This document shows positions 1-11,251 of a stretch of 64,000 nt of DNA, one piece after another. The notes below the pieces were generated by a model. It had not been told where the DNA came from, ran no database searches, and worked only from the letters and a program-made list of their open reading frames with translations. Source of the stretch: Euclidia mi (taxonomy: Eukaryota > Arthropoda > Insecta > Lepidoptera > Erebidae); NCBI GenBank assembly GCA_944739405.2, contig OX123190.2, positions 27,502,807 to 27,566,806 of the forward strand, read 5' to 3'. How positions within the stretch are numbered: the first letter of the stretch is position 1; each line of letters starts with the position of its first letter. The position numbers and the translations under genes are program-made.

Positions 1-84
1 AAACTATGAAAGAACTTAATGATTTTAGTTACGAAAGCAATAGTGGTCGGCCAGACCTCACGTCGGTACTTATGTAACTAAAAT

Positions 85-285
85 GGAACGTCGGTACTTA
101 AAGGTCGGTAAATCCTGTGTTGCGGCGGAATTTAGAACAACTAACAGACACAATCAACACCCAGACTCGAGACAACAAGTTATGGATCATATAAAGCGTT
201 GTCTCGTGTGGGAATCGAACCCAGAACACTCGGCACAATGTCAAGCGGCGAGGCGGCCGCCAACCGTGCAGTCAAAAAGATAGTG
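85..285 (-). repeat. tRNA-headed SINE-like fragment
   Basis: On the minus strand the segment contains a pol III B-box-like motif (GGTTCGATTCCC, near 210-222) preceded by a GC-rich tRNA-like head, followed downstream by a non-tRNA body. A short plus-strand reading frame crosses it, but the B box inside that frame argues for a SINE head, not a protein. The exact ends are not visible. Confidence 0.5.
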
Positions 286-1444
286 TTATAATTTCTTTAT
301 CAGCCCCGATTAACGGTACAAGAGACAGTGAAATGTTTGTAACACATTCTGTATATACGTTTATTATTCTAAGAAAATTGAGCCGGCGCGCACAAAAAGC
401 AGACGTGTTTGAGTTTCGGCGTGTTTGTCTTCAATTTCGGACCGGTAATTTTTATTTCTAAATGGTGTCGATCGAGTTCAGTTTGCCTGAATGTCTGAGC
501 GTGAAAACGTCGAAGAATCCCAATCTCTCTTGCACATTACTCCACCTTTTGTACACAGCGAATTTACATAAAGAGCCTCACTCGGTCCTTTGGGTACCTT
601 TCCGAGTTTTCCATTTTGTGCTTCAATGCGACATAGCGGCCGGGTCCTGGCTATAGTCTGAATCTGGCGGCAAACCGGCTGCCTCGTTTTATTTCGATCG
701 AACCACAAAAAGGGTTAGGTTTTCACGCTGACTGTAAATTTTTTGGTAATTGGAAACTATTCACTTTATAAGGGTACTTTCGAGGCCTTAGTAATGTAAG
801 TCCAAGTATATTTCACCCTTAACGGTACATTGAAAGTGTTAAGATTTAGTACATACCCAACTGAATGAAACAGCAGATTAAAACTTACTCAAAAGCTCAA
901 CTTATGTCATCCACCTACTGAATGTGTTATAAATTGAAGAATGTTTGCAACTTTTCTAATAAATCAAGAAGAGGAATTGAAGAAAAAATATCACACAAAA
1001 TATATTGAATAAATTTTCCTTCTCATTGCCACTTCAGTGAGGCCTCCTGACAATTGAGAAAAGATTCTTTAGAATTAGCCATGAAATACGACCGGCAGTC
1101 AGCTGACATAATCACCGGTGCCACGTCAATACACGATCGCAGTACTGATGTATACACAGAAAAACCGGTCCATTGCATGTCGAGCCACGCACAAGGTAGG
1201 GTTCCGCAGTAACCTATAATCAGTGACTTCAGGATAGTAGGGCTCAAGGACAATATTTATTTTATCACTATCAAGTAGAAGTTTGGGTTAATTATCTATT
1301 ACTCGTTTGTTAATAAAGTCTAATGAACCGTTATAATTTTCATTGAAAACTCATTTATATATTTCTCTATTTCGCGTAGTTTACACATACCTAAATACTA
1401 TGGTTTAGAAGATAGAGGGGACCACTATGCAATTGGATTTTGTT
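286..1444. other. non-coding stretch without recognisable gene
   Basis: I see no gene here. About 370-720 is richer in G and C than its surroundings, and three reading frames of 64-76 codons on either strand (462-656, 478-708, 1023-1253) have no recognisable domain. A diverged old repeat or a promoter region would be possible, but nothing in the sequence settles it. Confidence 0.4.
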
Positions 1445-1782
1445 AAATATTAATAATAGAAGCAGCGATAGCAAAGTGGAGAGACCGCCAGACTGCTACG
1501 CAGAGGGTCTTTGGTTTGAATCCACGACACGCACTAATGACATTTCGCAGTTAAGAGCGTATTAAATTGTTAATTATCGCTTGCTAAACGGTGAAGGAAA
1601 ACATCGTGAGGAAACCTACATGTCTGAGAGTTCTCCATAATGTTCTCGAAAGACATGTAAAGTCTGCCAACCCACACTTGCCTAGCGTGGTGGACTATGG
1701 CCTTACTCTTTTCATAGTGAGAAGAGGCCCGTGCCCAGCAGTGGGACAGTATAAAGGGCTGATGATGATGATTAATAATAAT
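1445..1782 (+). mobile_element. tRNA-derived SINE, family A, near full length
   Basis: A tRNA-like head (about 1445-1520, with the B-box-like GGTTTGAATCC) is followed by the conserved body reading GTGAAGGAAAACATCGTGAG and a tail of GAT/AAT triplets. The same body recurs at 52440-52640, and the head recurs in reverse at 7045-7275. This body is a commonplace of lepidopteran genomes. It would be transcribed by pol III and copied by a LINE reverse transcriptase; it encodes no protein, so the 69-codon frame within it is incidental. Confidence 0.85.
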
Positions 1783-1965
1783 AATATTCTACCACTTTAA
1801 CACAACACCATCTAGTAACAAACTAAGCAGAGCTTGTACTATGGGTACTAGATAATAGATAAACATACATTATTATATACTTTTTTTTGTAAATACATAC
1901 ATATTATAATACATAGAAACACCCACACTAAGACAAACATCCATATTCATATTTCGCAAACGGAT
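1783..1965 (-). mobile_element. SINE family B, 3' part, reversed
   Basis: Reverse complement of the 3' two thirds of the SINE at 3014-3294: the segment with GTACTATGGGTACTAGATAA corresponds to the CTAGTACCCATAGTACAAGC block there. The tRNA-like head is missing. It abuts the tail of the SINE at 1445-1782. Confidence 0.8.
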
Positions 1966-2981
1966 CCCTAAATAAAAAAGACAGTAAAATTAAGCCTAAC
2001 GAAACTGAGGTACGTACAATGTGAAAAAAATAGGTTTCTTGTTTATGTAATGAGCTACCAATAAACGTAATTTTTTTCAAATGTTATCATTCCTTTTTGT
2101 CGGTGTGATTATATTGTATAACTATGCCAAATTTCAGCACTCTAGTGCTTATAGTTAAAAGTTTCCACGTAAAGCCACGGACGGACAGACGTCCGTTCGT
2201 CTGTCGGTCCGCGGCTTTACGATGTAGCGATATTATAAGGGTTCAGTGTAGTTTACAACTGGACCCAAAAAACTGACTGAAAGTTGAAGAACACGTTCTA
2301 TTACCAACTGAACTATTCTCACCTCCTCACCTTGCTTGTTCGTCTCATAAAGTAAGAAAATCATCCGCCGCGGACGATCAGCGAATGTAATCTTCGCAAA
2401 CATTCTACCTCCGGGCGGAAAACAATTTTCACTGATGTATTTTTTTGAGAAGCTCGTGCTCGGCATTGTTATTCTCAAATAATATAGGATTCGAGTATTT
2501 TCTACCGTTCGTAATTCAAAGAGGGTTATATTTGCAACTTTTCTCTCTTAACTAAAATAATTTGGACTCCGTACAGCCTGTCCATTGCCGGGCACACATT
2601 CAAAGCCGCGATTCTTTACGAGATAAGATTCTCAAATTACCACATTTCTCTTACGACCACTATTTTTGTTAATCCAAATGTTGAGCTAAAAATGTCTGAC
2701 CATTTCTGTCATGTAATATCTCAGCGTAAATTTTACAAATAGCAGACAGTTACACTTTCCAGAAGATTAAAGTTGTATTTTATAAAACGTATCTCTTGAA
2801 ATCTAAAATATTCTAATGTGTACAGGTGTTCAATTTAAATGAGGTAATAAATTTACAAATTCAAAGAATCACCTAAACTACGTACAGAAAATACTCAAGG
2901 GTACAAGGTTTAGTGAATATTCGTGTACCTATTCAACGTTGGCACATAATGAGATTTTTCATTCGGAAGTCGGACTGTTAC
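1966..2981. other. AT-rich non-coding stretch
   Basis: No gene recognised. An 81-codon minus-strand frame at 2233-2478 has no domain I know. The only structure is the hairpin listed at 2168-2221. Confidence 0.4.
2168..2221. repeat. GC-rich hairpin
   Basis: Two 24-bp arms (2168-2191 and 2198-2221) are reverse complements with two mismatches and are separated by 6 bases. The arms are rich in GGAC/GTCC words and stand out from the AT-rich surroundings. Confidence 0.8.
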
Positions 2982-3013
2982 CTAAGTAATTTCTGTAATA
3001 AAAAATCAAATTA

Positions 3014-3294
3014 ATATGACGACCGGTTGGCGCAGCGGGAGTGTAAGCGACTGCCACGCCGAAGGTCGCGGGTTCGATTCCCGCTCAAGTCAAATATTTG
3101 TGTGCGTGAACATGGTTGTTTGTCTTGGTCTGGGTGTTTCTATGTATAATATGTATGTATTTACAAAAAAATAATTATATACTTTTTGTGTATGTTTATC
3201 CATTGTCTAGTACCCATAGTACAAGCTCTGCTTAGTTTGGGACTACATGGTGTTGTGTGAATGTCGTAGAATGTGGTAGAATATAATTACTGTC
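3014..3294 (+). mobile_element. SINE family B, full length
   Basis: Head with CGACCGGTTGGCGCAGCGGG and B box GGGTTCGATTCCC, then a body ending in GAATGTGGTAGAAT. The paralogous site near 32162 lacks it and reads straight through AAATTACTGTCGG, so the insertion is bounded by a 5-bp AATTA duplication (3009-3013 and 3295-3299). Other copies lie at 49802-50060 (plus) and 1783-1965 (minus). Confidence 0.92.
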
Positions 3295-3702
3295 GGATAC
3301 AAATTAGGCTCAGAGAGTGTTTCTGCTTTGGTGCTGATGGACTTTATTGATGTACGAGAACATTATGGAAGACAGACACAGACATTTATTTATTTAATCA
3401 TTTATGCACAAACAAAGTGTACATCGGTGGACATAATACCATATGGCATTCTCTACCTGTCAACCTTAAGGTGGTGAAGAGATGAAAGTGGTAGGTGCAT
3501 TTTACTATTAAGATGTAACTAATGTAAAATAATATACCTACATACATAATAGGGATAGAATACATACAAGATATATAGTTCTACAAATACGTACTTATAC
3601 ATATTTATACATAAATATACTTACATATACATAAAAATACAATATACTTCCATAAATACTTATAATATTGGATGAGAGTGATGTGCTGATTCCTTCAATC
3701 TC

Positions 3703-4253
3703 TCAAAAAGAAGCTCTCGAACTTTCATTTTGAATGTATAACGGTTTGTGTAATCTGATTTCAGGAGGGAGTGTATTCCATAACATAATAGACTGCACAA
3801 CAAAAGAAGAGTTAACGAACCCAGTAGTGTGACTGGGGCAAGAAAGAAGAAGATTATGAGAAGATCGAAGATCTCTCTCATGAGTATCAGATAGATATTG
3901 GAAGTGTGAGGTGAGATAAGTCGGAGGAGAAGGAGACTTAAGAATAGAGAAAAGAGTAGTAAGAGCACGCAAACACCGGCGCTGACGAATTGGTAGCCAT
4001 TTAAGTTCGGAACGATAAGTAGAGACGTGGTCATACTTACGAAGATTGTAAATGAATCGAATGCAGTTATTGAGAAGTCGGTCGTACTTATTGAGATGTT
4101 CTGCATTCAGGTCATAATAGCACATATCACCATAGTTGATTATGGGAAATATTAAAGCATTGTCTTGGTCCTGGAAGGCAAGAAATTCTTGAAACGGTAT
4201 AGTGGTCTAAGAGTTCCGGTGACCCTCTGACTAACATTACTCACCTGCGCTTG
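3703..4253 (-). pseudogene. LINE ORF2 C-terminal region
   Basis: Continues the reverse transcriptase above. After the TAG at 4254 the original frame stays open to a TAA near 4156, and a frameshift in this area moves the reading to the 140-codon frame at 3703-4125. That part carries conserved C-terminal motifs seen in many insect and cnidarian LINEs: FIYNLRKYDHVS, LPIRQRRC and LWNTLPPEIR. The role of this region is not well defined in the family. 3385-3700 is the 3' UTR. Confidence 0.82.
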
Positions 4254-5354
4254 CTAATCGAGAGTGGAATCGATGTGCAGGCCTAGGTCTTTTACGGATG
4301 CACTGTACGGAATGACCAGGCCATTAAACATTACGGGAGGTAGAGTTTTGACGTCTAATCTATGCATTAAGCGGCGACTGCCTACTATAATGGCTTGACA
4401 CTTCGCTGGATTAACGTCTAAGCCAAATTTATTACACCAGTCCATCATTGACTCAAGGTCCCTATTTATGTCTGCAATGGCAACTGTCACATCGTCCACC
4501 CTCGCTTGGGAGTACAACTGCAAGTCGTCAGCATAAAGATGATACGAACATCGAAGATTAGGAGTTAAAAAGTTTATAAAAATAGAGAATAGTAAAGGAG
4601 AGAGAATGCCGCCCTGAGGAACACCAGAGCAAATGTTTCGCCACCTCGATGTAGTTACATCACTGCGAACAGACTGTTGGCGTTCCTGAAGATAGCTTGA
4701 GAACCATTCCAGTGCATTAGGCGAGATCATGAGATGGGAGAGGATCGATAGAAGGATATCGTGACTGACGGTGTTGAAGGCGTTTGAGAAGTCGACCAAA
4801 GTCAGCACAGTGACCTTAGTGTCCTCCATGCCTGCCCTAACATCGCCAGTCACTTTAAGGAGAGCAGAAGTCGTGCTATGGCCAGGCCTGATCCCGGATT
4901 GCAATGGGCTAAGCAAGTTGTTTTGAAACACAAATTGAGACAACTGTTTATGTACACAGGCTTCGAGCACTTTCGAAAGGAAGGGCAGAATAGAGATTGG
5001 ACGGAAATGGTTAGGAAGAGAAGGGTTCGTTATCTTAGGTAGTGGGATAACAAAGACTTTACACCACATGGAGGGGAACGAGCCGCAGTCAATTGAAAAG
5101 TTTACAACATGGGATATAGGGAGGATGAGATGGACGAGAATCGGGATAATCATGCGGCGGCTGATAGAATCAAACCCCACAGCGTTGGATTTAATGGATA
5201 GTATAATTTTCTTGACCTCGCCCAATGCAACTGGAGAAAAATTAAAAGCATCAATATTAGGACGGCGAAGCCCAGCAATGTAGTCAACAGTAAGACGCCT
5301 GGTTTGATGATCCAGTTGAGAAGTAGACGTGAAATAGTTGTTTAAGTCATCCAA
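4254..5354 (-). pseudogene. LINE reverse transcriptase domain
   Basis: A 366-codon frame in the same frame as the endonuclease upstream. Visible reverse transcriptase motifs are LVDFSNAFN (first catalytic Asp, residue about 188), SGVPQGGILSPLLFS (about 243-257) and YADDLQLYS (about 274-282), followed by the thumb region ending DLGLHID. The frame ends in TAG at 4254-4256, where related proteins usually have tryptophan, and continues in frame for about 33 more codons. RNA-templated DNA synthesis is expected for the family; this copy cannot make an intact protein. Confidence 0.9.
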
Positions 5355-5381
5355 ACCAATCGTGATTTGAGGAGTTGTGTA

Positions 5382-6620
5382 TTACTGTTTATCAATACCC
5401 AGGATCCCAAGGAACTTCCAGATACTAGCGGAGGAAGAAGAATTAATATTGTTGAAAATATGGCGGCATCTAGCGTTGCGTATCATCTGATTACACCGAT
5501 TCCTTGCAGTTTTGTATAGACTCCAGTTATCGTCAGACCGCTCCTTTTTGAACTTCCGAAAAGCTCTATCACGGCGTCTCATGGCCATTTGAATGCCCCT
5601 GGTAAGCCAGGGTGCGGGAGGGCGTTTCAGTTTAACTCTTCTGATAGGAGCATGTTGATGATAAAGACGTAGTAGCGTATCATTCAAAATTGAGACTTTT
5701 TCGTCTACGGTATTGGCTGCTAATAGACAAGACCAATCAAGCAAAGCAGCATCTTCTTGCAGCTTGTCGTTAACCATACGCCCAAAACAACGCATGTCCA
5801 GAACCTTAGGATGGGGTTTAGGAGGTTTAAGGTGATAGGATAGGTAGATGAGGTCGTGATGGGAAAAGCTGGGAGCAAGATATTGGCCATGGGAATGTAC
5901 CAAGGATGGGGCTGAGGTGATAATCAAGTCAAGCCAGGTGTCTACACCTTCAGTATTGTGGTGAGTGGGTTCGAGAGAAAGAGTGTGTAGACCGGCAGAC
6001 TCGATTAATTTAAGGAGGTTTTGCGAGCGAGAGGAATTGATGGCTAGGTCAGTGTTGAAATCTCCCATGATAATATGGTGTGCATATTCCGACCCTAAAG
6101 ATTCCAGAATCGATTCGAGACTGGAGAAGTAATTAACGGAGGGGGGACAATATACAACTCCTAGAACGGTTTTCGCCCCACTGACTGAAACCTCAAGGAA
6201 AAGAAACTCAGAAGAAGCAAAATTATTAGGCGGTGAAGATAAAAGGATTTTGTACGAGAGTGTAGAACGAAGATATATGGCTACGCCACCACCTCTCCTA
6301 TACAACCTATCATTGCGTATAAGAATGAATACAGGGAGGGGGTAGTAAGTAAAAGGTAAATGAGGTTTCAGCCAGCTCTCTGAAATCAGAATGGCATGAA
6401 CGTTAGCGTCACTGAACGAATCAAACAGGTCATTGTAATGGCTAGGAATACTTTGCGCATTAATGTGACAAACATTCAACATGTGCTTTGTAGTTTCATT
6501 AAATGTTCGCTTGACAAAGTCACCAAGCGAATCAGTAGCAGAACAAAAGCTGTCGTTGATTGAAGAATTTGAGGAATCATCAGCGGAATGAAATGAATCA
6601 TCATCTACATCCAAGAACAT
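5382..6620 (-). pseudogene. LINE endonuclease domain (APE type)
   Basis: A 412-codon frame beginning at ATG 6620. Residues about 48-260 carry the apurinic endonuclease signature: HINAQS, the catalytic SESW, RRGGGVAIY, MGDFNTD, and the SHHD motif. The first 45 residues are acidic and serine-rich and might be residual linker. This nuclease would nick target DNA to prime reverse transcription. The frame stops at TAA (5382-5384), but the same frame continues directly into the reverse transcriptase, so the stop is a point mutation inside one original ORF2, not a natural end. Confidence 0.88.
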
Positions 6621-6700
6621 AAACTAATAAAATATTAATAAAAATATATAAAATTAATAACAAAAATATATTAACTTAAATATAAATGTAATAATAATAT

Positions 6701-7044
6701 AGCATAAATTTAAAAGTGTACAAAGAAGTGCACACACTCTTATTAATAAAGCAATGTAGCACCACTGCACCACCTGCCAGCAGACACATACAAACAAAGA
6801 ACAGAACAATATTTTATGGGGGAAAACTAAACGTATTTGGAAAAAAATTAAATTATTTACTAATTTCCGAACGCATCTTTAAGTGTCACTTCACTCACTG
6901 TCAAGTTAAGGATGACATTGAAAAGTTTTATAAACAAAGCATTCAAACTAATTATGTTCAATATGAGGGTGCGAGAAAAAGCGATGATTGAATAACTATG
7001 TTACCAGACAAAGTTAAAAGTGATGACAAAACAAATGAGTAATT
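6701..7044. other. AT-rich stretch, no feature recognised
   Basis: Lies between the start of the LINE and the SINE head, and has no counterpart in SD1 copy 2. A 91-codon plus-strand frame (6716-6991) has no recognisable domain. It may be LINE 5' sequence or a further unrecognised insertion. Confidence 0.35.
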
Positions 7045-7275
7045 ATATACATATAAGAAGATTGGCGCGTTAACATGGAATGTTACATACATACTAATAA
7101 AGGAGACGAAAACACGTTTCCTTACGATGTTTTCTTTTACCAAGAAGCAAGCGATACCTAATTACCAATTTAATACGCACTTAACTTCGAAAAGTCATTG
7201 GTGCGTGCCGTGGATTCGAACCCGAGACCCTCTGCGTAGCAGTCCGTCGATCTCTCCACTCGGCTATTGCTGCTT
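7045..7275 (-). mobile_element. SINE family A, 5' half, reversed
   Basis: Reverse complement of the head and first part of the body of the SINE at 1445-1782, including the B-box-like GGATTCGAACCC seen on the plus strand at about 7212. The 3' half of the body is missing. Absent from the paralogous site at 32228. Confidence 0.8.
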
Positions 7276-8171
7276 GAATGTTTAATACACTCTGGAAAAT
7301 CGTTAAAATAAAAGTGTTTATGACGTATTGTCAATATATACTTTACAGCCTTTTACAGTTCTCTGCTTGACTCGAGCCTGTCCTGATTTGTTCCACAGTA
7401 ATACTATATATACTGTGGGTCATTTGACTTCCGTATACCAAGTTAGCTAGGCGGGTTGGTATACGCTTCGTTGTTGAGATTTCCGTCTCTTCGCAAAGAT
7501 ACTGTTTGCTTGGTGTTTCATTACTAGCCGCCTTTTTTTTAAATAGTTTATTGACACTTTGTATTCTATATTCGTTGCCACACGTCTTCTTGGCAAAATA
7601 AAAAGCTTAATATAAAAATAATGACGATATTTTTCACAATCTCACTTCATAATATAAATGGAATAAATTGTCCCAGCGGGAGGTGGCGCGAATGTAGGTA
7701 TTTATTTATAGGATCTAAGCACAGGTGGGTTTGGGTCATAGCAAACGTGTTTAACGCTGCCCCCGGGCACCCCAACGTGACGCATTGGCGGCCCGAGACC
7801 ATTAGATACACCTGCATACATAACTTCGTTCCGTGATTATAGCTGGTCTAAAACTACTTCGAAACGTCTGTTGCGGTTTACAATTCTGACTTTTGATGAG
7901 TTGTGCTTTAATTTGGTTGTATTTTTATTTGTTACAGTCTACAGATACAGTCTACAAAACTAGTTTGCAATGTTTTATTGAGACAGCCGCATGTATCCAG
8001 CTACAGATTTATTGTTTTGAATTTATGTGTGAATGCCGTGAAATCTTCATCTGCCTAATAATAAAAGTTTTAATTTCGCCAACAGAATAATCAAATCAAA
8101 AGAATTATATCAGAGTGTGGGTGCAGTGTGTCATGTTTATAAAATTATTTACTACCACAATTTGTAATAAT

Positions 8172-8220
8172 TCGACATACTTTTGCCAGAATACATAATA
8201 ATATGGCAAAAGTATGTCGA
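8172..8220. repeat. copy-specific hairpin in SD1
   Basis: Perfect 17-bp inverted repeat: arms 8172-8188 and 8204-8220, spacer 15 bases. SD1 copy 2 (near 33500) has the left arm with one change but lacks the right arm. Confidence 0.9.
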
Positions 8221-9183
8221 CACAGCGAATACAGGGAGAGCTTAAAAACAGCATTAGGAAACCCATATCTATAATTTATACAAAAACTCATCGTCTACAA
8301 TAAGAATGCGCAAGGAGATGAATATGTTTGTTTCATTTTGATCCTATAAGCATCTATAAAATAAAGGCATGCTTTCTTGCAGTCTTAAATCTTGAAATCA
8401 AAATTCTACTTTACATATTATTATTAGAATCTAAACGCATTTCGGCATATCGCAGTTATTTCTGTACTAAAGTCCCTACACAGCATATATTTTTTTCGGA
8501 AGTTTCCATTTACGTAAAATAGTAACACGATTGTCCATAGCTTGAAACGACCTGGTGTTATACTCGTAAGCGGTGGATTAGTTGGCTGTCGATATTTTGC
8601 AACAAGTTTTATTTTTACGTTCAATTGCTGTAAGCCCGATGACAAAGAGATGATACACAGGAATGGGCGTGGTAGATAAAAGTTAGAGTGGAATAAAGAG
8701 CGCAGTTGACTAGTAGTTTAAATTTTTAATATTTCATTGTATGTTAATATTCGTTTATTTGGATGTTTATTTAAAGATTTTATATGCAAGGTCAAGGCAC
8801 ACATACTACCCAGTACGTATGATAAGTACGGGTTTGAAACAAGACTGCACGTTTGGCTTCGATGGCTTCCTTGAGATTCGGACTCCTAAGAGACAATAGT
8901 CTGTGACATCCACAATTTGTTGTTTCAAGTCTGGGTATTCTTTGTGCCCATCGAACGAATTTTTGTATAATCCATTGATGCACTGGATATATACGTTAAT
9001 TGAATGTTTGTAAAGTTGACCGCAACACATGATATATACACACTGAGTTCAGGCAACGTCATCTTAAAGGTGCCCTTTGCCATGATATTTTTAAAAACTA
9101 CACCCTTCTGCAGACATTATTCCAAAACAAGAGCTAAATTTAATATGAGACTTAGTAATTTTACGTGTATTTCGAGGAAAACA

Positions 9184-9254
9184 CTACATTTATATATTAG
9201 CAAAAAAGGTTTATTTAAAATAAATAAACCTTTTTTGCTAATATATAAATGTAG
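9184..9254. repeat. perfect 34-bp hairpin in SD1 copy 1
   Basis: Arms 9184-9217 and 9221-9254 are exact reverse complements separated by AAA. The paralogous sequence at about 39150-39200 has a diverged left arm and then passes directly into the unique sequence TCGGCTTTT, without the right arm. Confidence 0.95.
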
Positions 9255-10164
9255 TAGTAATTCGGCTTTTGTCCAACGAATGTTAAAGTTTTGAAATTTA
9301 TTTCATGGAGTGGACATTCTCAGTTCGGTTCGTTCATCATATTTTTCCTCGGCGGCAAAATAGAGCAGCGAGAGACCATCATTGGTGTCCTTTTGCTTTT
9401 AGTTTTTGTTTGCTCTACGTTCAGGTGTTTACTTGAAAATATTGCAACGCTTTTAAGCAAATGAAACATCGGAAATTGAAATTATATTCGCATTGGAACT
9501 GTATTTAAACAATATTCGTGTTGTTTGTGTTTCAATTTAATTTTATGTTTATTTAGTACTTACATGTATATTCTTTAAATATGTAAAACCAATGTAGTGT
9601 TTGTTTGTTTTTAAAAAATAGCAGCTTATTATTTACTGATGAATGATAGTTATTTTTTTTTGTTATGTGTATTGCAATTTGAAGTTTAACATAAATACAC
9701 CACTTTATTGTGATTTGTTTGAAATTGGATAACATCATATTTTAATTAATTTCACAATAATAGCGTGATATACATCGACTGTAATTTCAAAGAATTTAAT
9801 CTTCTTTTTACAAAATCGTTCTCTCATAAAATTTAAGTGTTTTATTACAAAACCCTTCTTTTATTCTATGCCAAGGCATGACTTATTTGTTATTCTTTTA
9901 CCCTTAAATCTAGTCGGAGCTATCCGAAAGTTATCACTATCGCTATTTGGGGATAGACATTGATAAGTTAGGGTTCCATTTTGTAGGAAGGAATTGCGGA
10001 CCCCTGGCGGGTACCACCGCCGTTGGTAACAACACTTCCAGTGTATAATCTTCACCAATATCTATCAATATCATTAATATTATTATTAGAAGACTAGTGA
10101 ATGATTGACTAGGTATTTGAAAACTCGGGATTCCCCGTGGGCTTAAACAATAACATTTTTTTTT

Positions 10165-10450
10165 ATAGTAATAGGCGGCAAACGAGGAGATGGATCGCCT
10201 GATAGTAAGCAATTACCGCCGTCCATGGACACAAGCAACGCCACAGGAGTCACCCCTTGGGGTTGGGAAAAGGGATAGGATGAGGAGTGGGATGAGAAAG
10301 AAGGAATAGGGGATAGGGCCTACGGCACTCTCACTCACCAAACGAAACGCAACAGTTTGGATACTTTTACTTTACGTCGATTTTCTGTGAGAGGGCAGTA
10401 CTTCCCCGGTCGAGCCGGCCCATTCATGCTGAAATCAGCAATACTCTACT
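10165..10450 (+). repeat. dispersed repeat beginning TAATAGGCGGCAAACG
   Basis: One of three copies (others 26263-26560 and 44106-44412). Shared landmarks are GGCGGCAAACGAGCAGA-like start, CCATGGACACAAGCAACGCC, GGGATAGGATGAGGAGTGGG, and the end near GAAATCAGCAATACTCTA. The copy at 44106 is the SD1 paralogue, while that at 26263 sits in unrelated flanks, which shows that the family moves independently. Similar sequence is common in moth genomes; I cannot assign a class. Confidence 0.8.
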
Positions 10451-11045
10451 GCTGTGACATGTATTATTACAATTGTATAATGAAAATACCAGTCAAGTGT
10501 GTATCGAGTTTATATCGGTTGTTTCCCCTGCACGGTCTTGATGATCTTGTTTGGATTACGGGAAGAAGTTGAAAATTAAGCGCAAGTACCAAAATTTTTT
10601 TTGTTCAAGAAATTTCAATCGGGGCAATGTGGGCTGCAGTTTCTTTTTATGTAGTGTAAACATTTAGTATGTGTAATGTATATGTTAATGGTAAGTTACT
10701 AGATGCATTATTTTTATGACGCTGATCAAACTATGAGCTCAGAGTATTATCACATTTTGAACTACTTATTAAAAAATAAACCATCCCATTACAGTCTGTC
10801 GCTGACCATCAGAACTTTACTTCCTCACAATTTTATACCAAAAACATTTATTTGTATAAAGGGACACTAGGGGCTTAAAAAATTGCAACAAAAAATATTA
10901 ATATAAAAATAGCAATAAAGTCGCCTAGTGTCCAACATTTACTAACTTTGACTTTTTCACGTTATATTTCGTTCCGTCCGTAACTTTCGCCTTGGAAATG
11001 TTATCAATAACCTCGTTCACGTTTAAAACATCCTTTTATATTTTA

Positions 11046-11251
11046 CTAGAGGACGCCAGCAGCTACGCCTGCATTTTTTTTAAATTTACCCGTTTTGGCC
11101 GATCCCGTGGGAATTTCGGGAAATCCCTTCTTAGTGCACCCCTACGGTCTCCAAGGAACATACATGCCAAATTTCAACTTCCTGCGTCCAATAGTTTCGG
11201 CTGTAGCGTGTCTGTCAGTCAATCAGTAACGCAAGGATTTTATATATTAAG
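11046..11251 (+). mobile_element. short retroposon inserted in SD1 copy 1
   Basis: Starts CTAGAGGACGCCAGC and ends near TTATATATTAAGA. The SD1 copy 2 sequence at about 46005 lacks it. The same element, more diverged, is at 51945-52150. It resembles the many lepidopteran repeats that contain GATCCCGTGGGAATTT and a ...CATGCCAAATTTCA... block, usually regarded as LINE-derived. Confidence 0.75.

Larger units (their letters stand above)
3384..6700 (-). mobile_element. Jockey/CR1-type non-LTR retrotransposon, inactive
   Basis: On the minus strand the order is apurinic-type endonuclease, reverse transcriptase, conserved C-terminal region, then a 3' UTR ending in an (AAAT)n-like tail at about 3384-3400. 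There is no visible ORF1; sequence upstream of 6620 is AT-rich and without a long frame. The element is absent from the paralogous site near 32225. The coding part is broken by two in-frame stops and a frameshift, described under its pieces. Clade placement (Jockey superfamily, CR1-like) is from motif resemblance only. Confidence 0.85.

Noticed and set aside
1023..1253. 76-codon minus-strand frame resembling a conserved protein in composition
   Set aside because: I could not match it to any family, and neither splice sites nor neighbours support it.
3017..3095. tRNA-like sequence with a good B box
   Set aside because: It continues into the shared SINE body and has copies in the window; the cloverleaf is not intact. 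It is a SINE head, not a tRNA gene.
9316..9335. Initiator-like TCAGTTCGGTTCG, also at about 27591 and 43262
   Set aside because: Three copies exist only because the surrounding repeat is copied; there is no TATA, leader frame or other sign of a promoter.
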